Source: DASUTB01 sp036374835
GTDB lineage: Bacteria; Actinomycetota; Actinomycetes; Jiangellales; Jiangellaceae
Direction of reading: 5' to 3'
NCBI GenBank assembly: GCA_036374835.1
Contig: DASUTB010000110.1
Location: 1-30,287 of the forward strand
DNA: 30,287 nucleotides
The translations under genes were made by a program, and so were the position numbers. Each line of letters begins with the position of its first letter. Within the stretch, counting starts at the first letter, position 1. This document shows, piece after piece, positions 16,464 to 25,021 of this stretch. The notes below the pieces were generated by a model that worked only from the letters and a program-made list of their open reading frames with translations, was not told the origin of the DNA and made no database searches.

Positions 16464-16609
16464 GATCAGGTGAGAAACCGTCCACCGATCGGCCGCTTTG
16501 GTCACCTGATCGTTTGCGCCCACTCGTGCCATGTGCGATCAGGTGACCAACCACGCGAGAGATGCACCTGTTCCCAACCTGATCGCTGCCACGGAAACGA
16601 TCAGGTTGG
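16464..16609. repeat. Array D: five alternating inverted copies of a GATCAGGT motif
   Basis: Copies: GATCAGGTGA (16464-16473, plus), TTGGTCACCTGATCG (16498-16512, minus), CGATCAGGTGACCAA (16536-16550, plus), CCAACCTGATCG (16574-16585, minus) and CGATCAGGTTGG (16598-16609, plus). The second pairs perfectly with the third over 15 bp and with the first over 10 bp. The fourth and fifth make a perfect 12-bp hairpin next to the dnaG stop that could end dnaG transcription, though no T-run follows. The remainder of 16320-16463 must hold the sigma-gene promoter, which is not obvious. Confidence 0.8.
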
Positions 16610-18511
16610 CTAGTCGCCGCCGAGGCCACGCTCACGCAGGTCGCGGCGGTGCTTCTCCAGCGCCATGAGTTCACCGAACAGCCGGTTGTACGCGGCCGTC
16701 TCCGCAGCGGGGTCGGTGCGCTGCAGCTTGGCCTTGAGCGAGACGACCTGCCGCGAGACCCACACCTCGTGTAGTCGCAGGATCACCGACTCGGCGTACC
16801 GCTCCATCGTCTCATCACCCGACGGCACCGGCTCGGCGGATAGTTCGCTGATCAGCGTGCGGCTCACCTCGTCCGCCGCCGCACCGGCCAATGCCTCTAC
16901 CCAGGCGGCCCCGCCGGCCTGCGTCGCACATCCACCGGCTTTCGTGATCGTCTCGCGCATCGTCCGGTACGCCGGAGACCGGAACGCGTCCGGCTCGAGC
17001 TCGTCGAAACTCGGCCCGACCAGCGCGGGACGCTGCACCGCGAGGCGCAACGCCGCACGTTCGAGCGCCAACGTCTGCGGATCGACGTCACCGTGCACCG
17101 GAACGCCGAGCGCCTGCTGACCCTCGGGCGGCGGCTCGGACGCACGTCGCTGCCTGCCGGGCGACCCGGACGCGGCCCGCACTCGCCGCACCACGCTCAG
17201 CTCGTCCGGCGCACCGACCCAGCCGGCGAGCTTGCGCGCGTACTCGTCACGCAGCGACCGGTCGCGGATTCGCCCGACCAGTGGGATGGCGCGCTCCAAC
17301 GCCGTGGTACGGCCCTCGGCGGTGTCGAGATCGTACTCCCCCAGCAGCGTCCGGATCGCGAATGCGAACAACGGCTGATGCCGGGCGACGAGCTCGCGTA
17401 CCGCGGCGTCCCCTTCGCGCAGGCGCAGGTCGCACGGGTCGAGACCGTTCGGCTCGATCGCGACACGGGTCTGCCCGACGAATTGCTGGTCGCCGTCGAA
17501 CGCGCGCATAGCCGCGCGCCGTCCCGCCTCGTCACCGTCGAACGTGAAGATGACTTCGCCGCGCAGCTCGTCCTGGTCGCGCAGCAGTCGGCGCAGCACG
17601 CGCGCATGGTCCTCGCCGAACGCGGTGCCGCACGTCGCGACGGCGTGCGGCACGCCCGCCAGGTGGCAGGCCATCACGTCGGTGTAGCCCTCGACGACGA
17701 CCGCCTGCTGGCGGCGGCCGATCTCCTTCTTCGCCAGGTCGACGCCGTAGAGCAGGTGGCTCTTCTTGTAGATCGCGGTCTCGGGCGTGTTCAGGTACTT
17801 CGCCTCGATGCGATCGTCGTCGTAGAGGCGGCGCGCCCCGAAACCGACGACGTCACCGAACAGATCCTTGATCGGCCACAGCAGGCGGCCGCGGAACCGG
17901 TCGTACGGTGCGCCGCGTCCTTGTGCGACCAGGCCGGAGGCGATCAGGTCGTCGTCGGAGAATCCGGCCTGGCGCAGGTGCTTTCGCAACGCCTCACCGT
18001 CGCGCGGTGCGTAGCCCACGCTGAACTGCGCCGCCGCGTCCTTGTCGAAACCTCGCGAGTCGAGGAACTGCCGGCCGATCAGCGCCTCGGACGACTCCGC
18101 GAGCTGCTCGGCGTAGAACTGAGCCGCGATCTTGTGTGCGTCGATCAGCTTGGACCGCAGCTCCCGGTTGCGGTTCGGCCCGCCGGTGCTCGCCGGACCG
18201 GAGTCCTCGTACCGCAGCTGGATACCGACCTTGTCGGCCAGCCGCTCCACCGCCTCGGGAAACGTCAGATGGTCGTACTTCTGAACGAAGGAGATGACGT
18301 CGCCGCCTTCGCTGCATGCGCCGAAGCAGTGCCAGGTGTTGCGCGCCGGGGTGACGTGGAACGACGGGGTCTTCTCGTCGTGGAACGGGCACAACCCCTT
18401 CAACGATCCGCCGCCGGCCCGGCGCAATGACACGTACTCTCCGACGATCTCGTCGATTCTGGCGCGCTCCCGAACTGCGGCGATGTCCTCGTCGCGAATC
18501 CGTCCGCCCAT
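16610..18511 (-). CDS. dnaG: DNA primase
   Basis: It makes RNA primers for replication together with the DnaB helicase. The chosen start gives MGGRIRDEDIAAVRERARI, the usual DnaG N-terminus, and 633 residues; an in-frame start 17 codons upstream adds an unlikely MGDGGRRHDAP segment. The CHC2 zinc finger uses Cys41, His44 (CPFHDEKTPSFH), Cys62 and Cys66 (HCFGACSEGGD), with one residue more than usual between the last two Cys. The TOPRIM core shows VVVEGYTDVMA and FTFDGDEAGRR, and a C-terminal helicase-binding region follows. Upstream lies element A2 rather than dgt, its neighbour in M. tuberculosis. Confidence 0.95.
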   Translation of the reverse strand: MGGRIRDEDIAAVRERARIDEIVGEYVSLRRAGGGSLKGLCPFHDEKTPSFHVTPARNTWHCFGACSEGGDVISFVQKYDHLTFPEAVERLADKVGIQLRYEDSGPASTGGPNRNRELRSKLIDAHKIAAQFYAEQLAESSEALIGRQFLDSRGFDKDAAAQFSVGYAPRDGEALRKHLRQAGFSDDDLIASGLVAQGRGAPYDRFRGRLLWPIKDLFGDVVGFGARRLYDDDRIEAKYLNTPETAIYKKSHLLYGVDLAKKEIGRRQQAVVVEGYTDVMACHLAGVPHAVATCGTAFGEDHARVLRRLLRDQDELRGEVIFTFDGDEAGRRAAMRAFDGDQQFVGQTRVAIEPNGLDPCDLRLREGDAAVRELVARHQPLFAFAIRTLLGEYDLDTAEGRTTALERAIPLVGRIRDRSLRDEYARKLAGWVGAPDELSVVRRVRAASGSPGRQRRASEPPPEGQQALGVPVHGDVDPQTLALERAALRLAVQRPALVGPSFDELEPDAFRSPAYRTMRETITKAGGCATQAGGAAWVEALAGAAADEVSRTLISELSAEPVPSGDETMERYAESVILRLHEVWVSRQVVSLKAKLQRTDPAAETAAYNRLFGELMALEKHRRDLRERGLGGD

Positions 18512-18573
18512 GACGGTGCAGTCTAGTCCCGGCGCGTCGTGGCGGCGTCCCCCGTCGCCCAAGCACCGTCCAG

Positions 18574-18731
18574 AATGATCACGTTAACGCCGCTACGCAT
18601 TCCCTAACGCCCCCGTCGACGGGTCGCAAAGTTTATGCCCGCTTTCCGACCGACACGGTGGTCGGAAACATACGCATGGCTACCCGTTGAAGGGACGTTA
18701 GGCAACGTGCAGGGTCGTTAACGTGATCATT
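18574..18731. repeat. Palindromic intergenic element A2, perfect 16-bp terminal inverted repeats
   Basis: AATGATCACGTTAACG (18574-18589) and its exact reverse complement (18716-18731) bound a 158-bp element. The left interior matches A1 and A3 (CGCCGCT, then GTCGACGGGTCGC near 18630). The right interior matches A1 (GCATGGCTACCCGTTGA, AGGCAACGTGC, GGGTCGTT). A central hairpin, TTTCCGACC/GGTCGGAAA, is separate. It lies between the stop of the sugar-isomerase gene and the dnaG start, on the left edge of the block between dnaG and dgt. It looks like a non-autonomous MITE-like unit; no transposase is present. Confidence 0.88.
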
Positions 18732-18746
18732 CGGTTGGGTCGGGGG

Positions 18747-19754
18747 TCAGCTCGAGGAGCTGAATGCGGCGTCGAACGTCGCTTCGGGCGGGTCGTATGC
18801 GGCTTGCCGGACGTAGGCCAGCGCCTCCGGCGCACCGACCAGCCGGTCCATGCCCGCGTCCTCCCACTCGACGGAGATCGGCCCGTTGTAGCCGATCGTG
18901 TTGAGCATCCGGAAGGCCGCCTCCCACGGCACGTCGCCGTGCCCGGTGGACACGAAGTCCCACCCGCGCCGTGGATCCGCCCATGGCAGGTGCGAGCCGA
19001 GCCGGCCGTTGCGACCGTTGCCGACCTGGCGCTTGGTGTCCTTGCAGTCCACGTGGTAGATCCGGTCGCGGAAGTCCCAGAGGAAGCTCACCGGGTCGAG
19101 GTCCTGCCAAACGAAGTGCGACGGGTCCCAGTTGAGCCCGAACGCGGGCCGGTGCCCGATCGCCTCGAGCGTGCGGACGGTCGTCCAGTAGTCATAGGCG
19201 ATCTCCGACGGGTGCACCTCGTGGGCGAAGCGCACCCCGACCTCGTCGAACACGTCGAGAATCGGGTTCCAACGGTCCGCGAAGTCCTGGTAACCGGCCT
19301 CAACGGTCTCCTGCGACACCGGCGGGAACATCGCCACGTACTTCCAGATCGACGAGCCGGTGAAGCCGACGACGGTGTCGACGCCGAGCCGTGCCGCGGC
19401 CCGGGCGGTCATCTTCATCTCCTCGGCGGCCCGTTGCCGCACGCCCTCCGGGTCACCGTCTCCCCAGATCCGGTCCGGCAGGATCGCCCGGTGCCGCTCA
19501 TCGATCGGATCGTCACAGACCGCCTGGCCCTTGAGATGGTTCGAGATCGCCCACACCTTCAAGTTGTGTTTCTCCAGCATGTCGAGCTTGGCCTGAACGT
19601 ACCCGTCGTCCTCGACGGCCTGCCAGACGTCAAGGTGGTCTCCCCAGCAGGCGATCTCCAAGCCGTCATAGCCCCAGCCGGAGGCAAGCCGGCACATCTC
19701 CTCGAACGGCAGGTCGGCCCATTGGCCGGTGAACAGCGTGATCGGTCGTGCCAT
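18747..19754 (-). CDS. Sugar phosphate isomerase/epimerase family (TIM barrel)
   Basis: The 335-residue protein belongs to the xylose isomerase-like TIM barrel / AP endonuclease 2 family. The start MARPITLFTGQWADLPFEE follows GAGGAG; sequence further upstream is non-conserved. Probable metal ligands are Glu179 (HEVHPSE), Asp210 and His213 (NWDPSH), His234 (YHVDCKD) and Glu296 (SVEWEDAG). It probably isomerises, epimerises or eliminates on a sugar or keto-sugar. It is last in the ABC-importer operon, 16 bases after a Gfo/Idh dehydrogenase. That pairing recalls oxidation followed by isomerisation or cleavage, as in inositol and 3-keto-glycoside catabolism, but the substrate is unknown. Confidence 0.82.
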   Translation of the reverse strand: MARPITLFTGQWADLPFEEMCRLASGWGYDGLEIACWGDHLDVWQAVEDDGYVQAKLDMLEKHNLKVWAISNHLKGQAVCDDPIDERHRAILPDRIWGDGDPEGVRQRAAEEMKMTARAAARLGVDTVVGFTGSSIWKYVAMFPPVSQETVEAGYQDFADRWNPILDVFDEVGVRFAHEVHPSEIAYDYWTTVRTLEAIGHRPAFGLNWDPSHFVWQDLDPVSFLWDFRDRIYHVDCKDTKRQVGNGRNGRLGSHLPWADPRRGWDFVSTGHGDVPWEAAFRMLNTIGYNGPISVEWEDAGMDRLVGAPEALAYVRQAAYDPPEATFDAAFSSSS

Positions 19755-19770
19755 GTGATCGGTCTCCTCT

Positions 19771-20967
19771 CTATCGCGTCGGCGTCGCGGACGCCTCGGT
19801 GCGCGCCACCGTCGTCCACTGACTACCCTGCTGCGCGCTCTGCTCGACCGCGGCCAACACGCGCTGGACGTCGAGCCCGTCGGCGAACGACGGCTCCGGG
19901 TCGCGCCCGTCACGGATCGCGCTGATCAGGTCGGCGGCCTGATGGGTGAATCCATGCTCGTAACCGAGCAGGTGGCCCGGCGGCCACCACGCGGCAACGT
20001 ACGGGTGCGACTCCTCGGTGACGAGCACCCGCTTGAACCCCTGCGTCCGGGCGTCCTCGGTGTGATCGTGAATATGCAGGACGTTCATGTCCTCGAAGTC
20101 GAACGCCAGGCTGCCGCGTTCGCCGTTGATCTCGATCCGGATGGCGTTCTTGCGGCCGGACGCGAACCGGGTCGCCTCGAACGTTCCCAGGGCTCCGCCG
20201 TCGAGTCGCGCGATAAAGACGGCGGCGTCGTCGACCGTCACCGGACCGCGTTCGGAACCGCCCACCCCGCGCAGCCCGCTCGCCGACTCGGACACCGGGC
20301 GCTCCTTGACGAACGTCTCCAGCATCGCGTTGACACCGACGATGCTTTCACCGGTGATGTACTGCGTCAGGTCGATGATGTGCGCGCCGATGTCGCCCAG
20401 CGCCCCGGAACCCGCACGTTCCTTCTGCAGCCGCCACATGAGCGGAATCTCGGGATCGGTCAGGAAGTCCTGCAGGTACTGGGCACGGACGTGACGGATC
20501 GTGCCGATCCTGCCCTCGGACACCAGCTGCCTGGCCAGCCCGATCGCCGGAACCCGGCGATAGGTGAACCCGACCATACTGCGCGTTCCGGCCGCTCGTG
20601 CCTTCTCGGCGGCCGCCGCCATGGCCTCGGCCTCGGCGACGGTATTGGCCAACGGCTTCTCACACAGGACGTGCTTGCCCGCCTCGAGTGCGGCGATCGC
20701 GATCTCGGCGTGGGTGTCGCCCGGGGTGCAGATATCGACCAGGTCGACATCGGGACGGTCGACCAGCACCCGCCAGTCGGTCTCGACCCCGCCCCAGCCG
20801 AACCGGTTCGCCACATCGGCCGCCGCCTCGGCGTTGCGTCCCCCGATGACCTGCAAGGTCACCGGTGAACCGAAGAAGCTGCGGGCATTGCGCCAGCCGT
20901 GCGAGTGCGCCGCACCCATGAACGCGTAGCCCACCATGCCGACCCGTACGCCGTCCTGCTCGGTCAT
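19771..20967 (-). CDS. Gfo/Idh/MocA family dehydrogenase
   Basis: The 398-residue enzyme starts MTEQDGVRVGMVGYAFMGAAHSHGW, with GMVGYAFMG as the dinucleotide-binding loop. EKP lies in HVLCEKPLANT, GDIGAHIIDLTQYI carries the family catalytic His, and FTYRRVPAIGLARQLV is typical of sugar or inositol dehydrogenases. It should oxidise a sugar-like hydroxyl with NAD(P). AAAGGA precedes the ATG. It sits between the solute-binding protein gene and the TIM-barrel gene, so the imported sugar is the probable substrate. It is only a distant relative of the dehydrogenase in the GH3 operon and is likely a separate acquisition. Confidence 0.87.
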   Translation of the reverse strand: MTEQDGVRVGMVGYAFMGAAHSHGWRNARSFFGSPVTLQVIGGRNAEAAADVANRFGWGGVETDWRVLVDRPDVDLVDICTPGDTHAEIAIAALEAGKHVLCEKPLANTVAEAEAMAAAAEKARAAGTRSMVGFTYRRVPAIGLARQLVSEGRIGTIRHVRAQYLQDFLTDPEIPLMWRLQKERAGSGALGDIGAHIIDLTQYITGESIVGVNAMLETFVKERPVSESASGLRGVGGSERGPVTVDDAAVFIARLDGGALGTFEATRFASGRKNAIRIEINGERGSLAFDFEDMNVLHIHDHTEDARTQGFKRVLVTEESHPYVAAWWPPGHLLGYEHGFTHQAADLISAIRDGRDPEPSFADGLDVQRVLAAVEQSAQQGSQWTTVARTEASATPTR

Positions 20968-20997
20968 ACGACATTCCTTTCACTAGATCGGCGAGTC

Positions 20998-21045
20998 GTC
21001 CGTGATGTGTCCGGTGCCGACTGCCGGTCACGGTTCATCACGGAC
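20998..21045 (-). promoter_or_regulatory. Intercistronic hairpin between binding-protein and dehydrogenase genes
   Basis: GTCCGTGATG (20998-21007) pairs perfectly with CATCACGGAC (21036-21045), with an inner CCGG/CCGG stem. It lies 30 bases after the binding-protein stop and before the dehydrogenase start. Such hairpins often stabilise upstream mRNA or attenuate downstream genes, which would give more binding protein than enzyme. There is no T-run. Confidence 0.55.
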
Positions 21046-21075
21046 AACCTCGTCGAGTCCGTCACCGCACCACGT

Positions 21076-22170
21076 TCACGACTCGAAGCACAGCGACAGA
21101 TACTCCTCGACGTTCTCTGCGGTGACGACCGGCGCGTTGAGCACGATTCGGGTCGGAACCTCGACCTGGACCAGGTCCGACATGCCGCGATCCTGTGCGA
21201 TCAGGCGGGCCAGGCGCACACCGTCGGCGGCCTGCGTCGGCGGGTAGAGGACGGTGGACTCCATCTCGCCGTTCTGGATCCACTCCATCGCGTTGCACGA
21301 GCCGGCACCGCCCATGAAGAAGAACTCGTCCCGTCCGGCGTTGTCGAACGCCTGCTTGACGCCGACACCCTGATCGTCGTCGTGGTTCCAGATGATGTCG
21401 ATCTCCGGAGCGGCCTGCAGCAGGTTCGAGGCCTCCTCCTCACCGGACTGGACGGTGAACTCCGCCGCGACCCGGTTGTCGACCTCTTCACCGCAGTCCG
21501 ACAGCGCGTCGGCGAAACCCTGCGAGCGGTCCTGGGTGAGCTCCAGCGAGTCGATGCCGGCGATCTCGGCGATCACCGGATCCTGGATGTCGTTCTCCGC
21601 GATCAACTCACAGGCGTAGGTACCGGCCGACACGCCCATGCCGTAATTGTCGCCGAGAATCGTGGCCCGCGCCGCGAACGGACTGGTGAACTCCCGGTCG
21701 ACGTTGACCACCGGGATACCCGCGTTCATCGCCTGAATCGCGACGTCGGTCATGGTGGCGCCGTCGCTGGGCAGGATGACGATCGCGTCGACACCCTCGT
21801 TGATGAACGTCTCGACCTGCTGGATCTGCACGTTCGGGTCGTTGGCGCCCTCGGCCATCCGCAGGTCGACGTCGTCCCAGCGATCGCCCTCCTGCTCGGC
21901 GAACTCGTTGATGGCCGCCAGCCAGCCGTGGTCGGCCTCCGGACCGGAGAATCCGATGACCACCTCTTCGCCGAGTTCGTCGTTCGCCGACGCCGCGTCG
22001 GTCGAGCCGTCGTCCCCGGAGCCGTCCTCCGACGACTCCTCGCCGGACCCTTCGTCCTCCGGCTCGTTGCTGGTACAGCCCACGACGAGAACGGCGATCG
22101 CGACGATCGATCCGGCGGATGTGAGCCAGCGTCGCGGCGCCCGGATCGGCCGGGTGATGGATTCAGTCAT
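21076..22170 (-). CDS. ABC transporter sugar-binding lipoprotein (periplasmic-binding protein type 1 fold)
   Basis: The 364-residue protein follows GGGAGGG. It has a basic N-terminus (MTESITRPIRAPRRWL), a hydrophobic stretch and a lipobox, LVVGC, giving a lipid-anchored extracellular protein. An acidic Ser/Asp/Glu/Gly linker follows (about 33-65), then a ribose/galactose-binding-protein-like domain: VIGFSGPEADHGWLAAINEFA, VDAIVILPSDG, GIPVVNVDRE and IIWNHDDDQGVG. It captures a sugar for the permease and ATPase encoded just upstream. The family includes ribose, xylose, galactose and inositol binders; specificity cannot be read here. Confidence 0.88.
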   Translation of the reverse strand: MTESITRPIRAPRRWLTSAGSIVAIAVLVVGCTSNEPEDEGSGEESSEDGSGDDGSTDAASANDELGEEVVIGFSGPEADHGWLAAINEFAEQEGDRWDDVDLRMAEGANDPNVQIQQVETFINEGVDAIVILPSDGATMTDVAIQAMNAGIPVVNVDREFTSPFAARATILGDNYGMGVSAGTYACELIAENDIQDPVIAEIAGIDSLELTQDRSQGFADALSDCGEEVDNRVAAEFTVQSGEEEASNLLQAAPEIDIIWNHDDDQGVGVKQAFDNAGRDEFFFMGGAGSCNAMEWIQNGEMESTVLYPPTQAADGVRLARLIAQDRGMSDLVQVEVPTRIVLNAPVVTAENVEEYLSLCFES

Positions 22171-22229
22171 GTGACCCTCCCTGTGTTGGATGTGCGCCTG
22201 TTCAAATGCGGTTGTTCGATCGGGACTCG

Positions 22230-23288
22230 CTATGGCGAGCCGTTGCGCGCGGCGACGCGCTGCTGCAGGAAGACGGCCAGGACGATGATCGCGCCCTTGG
22301 CCACTGCCTGGACCGAGGTGTCGAGGTTGTTCAGGGTGAAGATGTTGGTCAGCGTGCTGAAGATCAACACGCCGAACAACGTTCCGATGATGGTTCCGCG
22401 ACCACCGCCGAGCAGCGAACCACCGATCACCACGGCCGCGATCGCGTCGAGTTCGGCGAGCATCCCGTGTGTGGACGTGCCGGCCGTCGTCCGCGCGGTC
22501 AGCATCGCCGCGGCCAGCCCGCACGCCAGCCCCAGCAGCGCGTAGAGCATCAACGTGTGCCGCGTCACCGAGATGCCGGCCAGCCGTGCCGCGGTGGGGT
22601 TACCGCCGACGGCGAACGTCCGGCGGCCGAAGGTTGTGCGGTTCAGCAGCACCCACCCGATGACCACAACGAGCGCGAAGATCCACACCAGCCGGGGAAT
22701 GCCGAGCGTGCTCCCGTTGAAGAACGTGGTGAACTCGTTGACGTCCACGATCTGGGTCCGTTTGTCGGAGATGATCTCCGCCAGCCCGCGAGCCGCGGCA
22801 AGCATCGCCAGGGTGACGACGAACGGGGGCATTCGTCCGTAGGCGATCAGGAATCCGTTGACCAGGCCGCAGCCGATCCCGACCAGCATCGCGACCATCA
22901 CCATGACGGTCCAGTGCACGTCCTCGGCCATGGTCTGGGTCGCCAGGGTCGTCGACCAGACCGAGGCCAGCGCCACGATGGCGCCCACCGAGAGGTCGAA
23001 GCCCCCGCCGATGATCACGAACGTCATGCCGACGCTGATCACACCGATGAAGGCCGCGAGGCGCAGGATGGTCAGGATGTTGCTGCTGTCGGCGAACCGG
23101 TCCCCCGACGTGACGATCCCGATCGCGGCGAGCAGGAGCAGTGCGACGACGAGCCCGAGGTTGCGGCCCGCCGGGCTCTGCATGATGCGCACGAAACGGC
23201 TGCGCCCGTTCTCGGCAGTGCCGGCCTGCTCGACCCGCTGCTGCTCGTCCGCCGCGGGGGCGTGTTGAGTGGGGGATGGCTCGCTCAC
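22230..23288 (-). CDS. ABC transporter permease (RbsC/XylH-like, BPD_transp_2 family)
   Basis: The 352-residue protein has a soluble N-terminal stretch of about 45 residues and then some 8-10 hydrophobic helices (from GLVVALLLLAAIGIV to GAIIVLAVFLQQ). The segment VISVGMTFVIIGGGFDLSVGAIVALASV is the signature of ribose-type permeases, and FAVGGNPTAARLAGI is the ATPase-contact loop. GTG start overlaps the ATPase stop (GTGA). It forms the homodimeric membrane channel for sugar import with the neighbouring ATPase and lipoprotein. Confidence 0.9.
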   Translation of the reverse strand: MSEPSPTQHAPAADEQQRVEQAGTAENGRSRFVRIMQSPAGRNLGLVVALLLLAAIGIVTSGDRFADSSNILTILRLAAFIGVISVGMTFVIIGGGFDLSVGAIVALASVWSTTLATQTMAEDVHWTVMVMVAMLVGIGCGLVNGFLIAYGRMPPFVVTLAMLAAARGLAEIISDKRTQIVDVNEFTTFFNGSTLGIPRLVWIFALVVVIGWVLLNRTTFGRRTFAVGGNPTAARLAGISVTRHTLMLYALLGLACGLAAAMLTARTTAGTSTHGMLAELDAIAAVVIGGSLLGGGRGTIIGTLFGVLIFSTLTNIFTLNNLDTSVQAVAKGAIIVLAVFLQQRVAARNGSP

Positions 23289-24811
23289 GCCGCGCTCCCT
23301 TCCATGACCAGGTCGAGGACCTGGTGTTCGTCGATGTCCTGAGCCGGTCCCTCGTGGACGGCCGTGCCTTCTCGCATCACGAGGACGCGGTCGGCCAGTC
23401 CGAGCACCTCCGGGATCTCACTGCTCACCAGCAAGACCGCCACGCCGTCGTCGGCCAGCCGGCGGATCAGTTGATAGATCTCGGTGCGGGCGCCGACGTC
23501 GACGCCGCGGGTGGGCTCGTCGAGCAGCAGCACGTCGCAGCCCTTCATCAGCCACCGGCCCAGCACGATCTTCTGCTGGTTGCCGCCTGACAGGGTCTGC
23601 ACGACGCGCGTCGGGTCGGCCGGGCGCACATCGAGATCGGCCAGTTGTTTCTCGGCCGCCCTGCGTTCGTCCTCACGCTGCACGAACCGGCCGCGCGCGA
23701 AGTCGTCGAGCGAGGCGATGGTCAAGTTGTCGGCCACGGACTGGGTCATCAGCAGGGCCTGGCGCTTGCGTTCCTCCGGGGCCATGCCGACACCGGCGGC
23801 CACCGCCGAGCGCACCGAGCCCGGCCGGAGCCGCCTGCCGCGAACCTCGACCGTGCCGGACGTCGGTTTCCGGGCGCCGAACACGGTCTCGAGCACCTCG
23901 GACCGTCCGGATCCGACCAGGCCTGCCAAGCCGACGACCTCGCCCGGAGCTACGTCGAAGCTGATGTCATGGAACTCGCCGCGCCGGGTGAGGCCCCGCA
24001 CCCGAAGGGCTGGCTCAGCGGTCGACTGATCTCGGTCGCCACCGTCACCAGGTCGCCCCGGGAAGGCGTACTCGACCGTCCGGCCGGTCATCAAGCGGAT
24101 GATGTCCGCGGTCGGCGTGTCCTTCGCGGGCAGGTCGGTGCCGACCGTCCGGCCGTCCTTCAGCACAGTCGCCCGGTCTCCGACGTCGCGGATCTCCTCC
24201 AGCCGGTGCGAGATGTAGATCACCGCCACGCCTTCGGACGTCAGGTCGCGGATGACCCGGAACAGGTTCTTCACCTCGCCCTGGTCGAGGACCGCGGACG
24301 GCTCGTCCATGACGATCAGCCGAGCGTCGTGCGACAACGCGCGCGCGATACTGACGATCTGCTGACCGGCCGCGGACATGTGACCGAGCTCCTGGCTCGC
24401 CTCGATCTCGCCGTGGCCGAGCCGCTCGAGCAACTCGTTCGCCTTGGCGCGAGCCCTGAAGCGCTGCGAGAACCCGCCGCGCGACGGCTCATGTCCCAGG
24501 AAGATGTTCTCCGCGACGGTCAAGCTGTCGACCAGGTCGAGCTCCTGGTAGATCGTGGCGATACCGAGCCGCATGGCCGCGGTCGGGTTGGCCAACGTGA
24601 CCGGCTCACCGTCCCAGAAGATCTCGCCCTGATCGGGACGGTGTGCCCCCGACAGCACCTTGATCAGGGTGGACTTGCCCGCACCGTTCTGGCCGAGCAG
24701 GCAGTGCACTTCTCCAGCGCGTACCACGAGGTCGACCCCGTCGAGCGCCCGAACGCCCGGGAATGTCTTGACGATGCCGCGCATCTGCAGCAGTGGATCG
24801 CTCGTCGTCAT
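23285..24811 (-). CDS. Sugar ABC transporter ATPase, tandem nucleotide-binding domains (RbsA/MglA-like)
   Basis: The 508-residue protein has two ABC domains. The first has Walker A GQNGAGKST (40-48), a degenerate signature (MSAAGQQ) and Walker B LIVMDEPSA. The second has a degenerate Walker A (GLVGSGRSE), a canonical LSGGNQQK and LLLDEPTRGVDVG. This pattern of complementary degeneracy is normal for the RbsA/MglA class of CUT2 importers. ATG at 24811 is chosen over an upstream in-frame start because MTTSDPLLQMRGIVKTFPGV matches the family and GGAGA precedes it. It is the first gene of the importer operon. Confidence 0.92.
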   Translation of the reverse strand: MTTSDPLLQMRGIVKTFPGVRALDGVDLVVRAGEVHCLLGQNGAGKSTLIKVLSGAHRPDQGEIFWDGEPVTLANPTAAMRLGIATIYQELDLVDSLTVAENIFLGHEPSRGGFSQRFRARAKANELLERLGHGEIEASQELGHMSAAGQQIVSIARALSHDARLIVMDEPSAVLDQGEVKNLFRVIRDLTSEGVAVIYISHRLEEIRDVGDRATVLKDGRTVGTDLPAKDTPTADIIRLMTGRTVEYAFPGRPGDGGDRDQSTAEPALRVRGLTRRGEFHDISFDVAPGEVVGLAGLVGSGRSEVLETVFGARKPTSGTVEVRGRRLRPGSVRSAVAAGVGMAPEERKRQALLMTQSVADNLTIASLDDFARGRFVQREDERRAAEKQLADLDVRPADPTRVVQTLSGGNQQKIVLGRWLMKGCDVLLLDEPTRGVDVGARTEIYQLIRRLADDGVAVLLVSSEIPEVLGLADRVLVMREGTAVHEGPAQDIDEHQVLDLVMEGSAA

Positions 24812-24919
24812 GCTGACGTCTCCACTGATGTCCGGTAAGTGAGTATCGCGGCTATCGCGACGTGGGCGCCCCGCAGGCAATTGCCCGGCGATGTGGCGTC
24901 TGGCTCACCCATGACGGAG

Positions 24920-24948
24920 AAACTATGCGGACTTTTGACGGAGGTCAA
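24920..24948 (-). promoter_or_regulatory. Promoter of the sugar importer operon with overlapping operator
   Basis: On the minus strand TTGACC (complement of 24943-24948) and TAGTTT (complement of 24920-24925) are exactly 17 bases apart. The -35 region is part of an inverted repeat, TTGAC-GGAG-GTCAA on the plus strand (24935-24948). A repressor, plausibly the divergent ROK protein, bound there would block this promoter. A GGCAATTGCC palindrome (24877-24886) is also in the gap. Confidence 0.6.
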
Positions 24949-25021
24949 CCATAAGTTGCATGTTCGTTACATCGGATTGGACCTTGAGCGATCAGTAGTT
25001 CCATGTGTTTCACTTAGAGTC

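Noticed and set aside
16610..18511. Defective primase zinc finger, because the last Cys pair has one extra residue
   Set aside because: All four ligands are present and the rest of DnaG is intact; a small spacing variation is probably lineage-specific.
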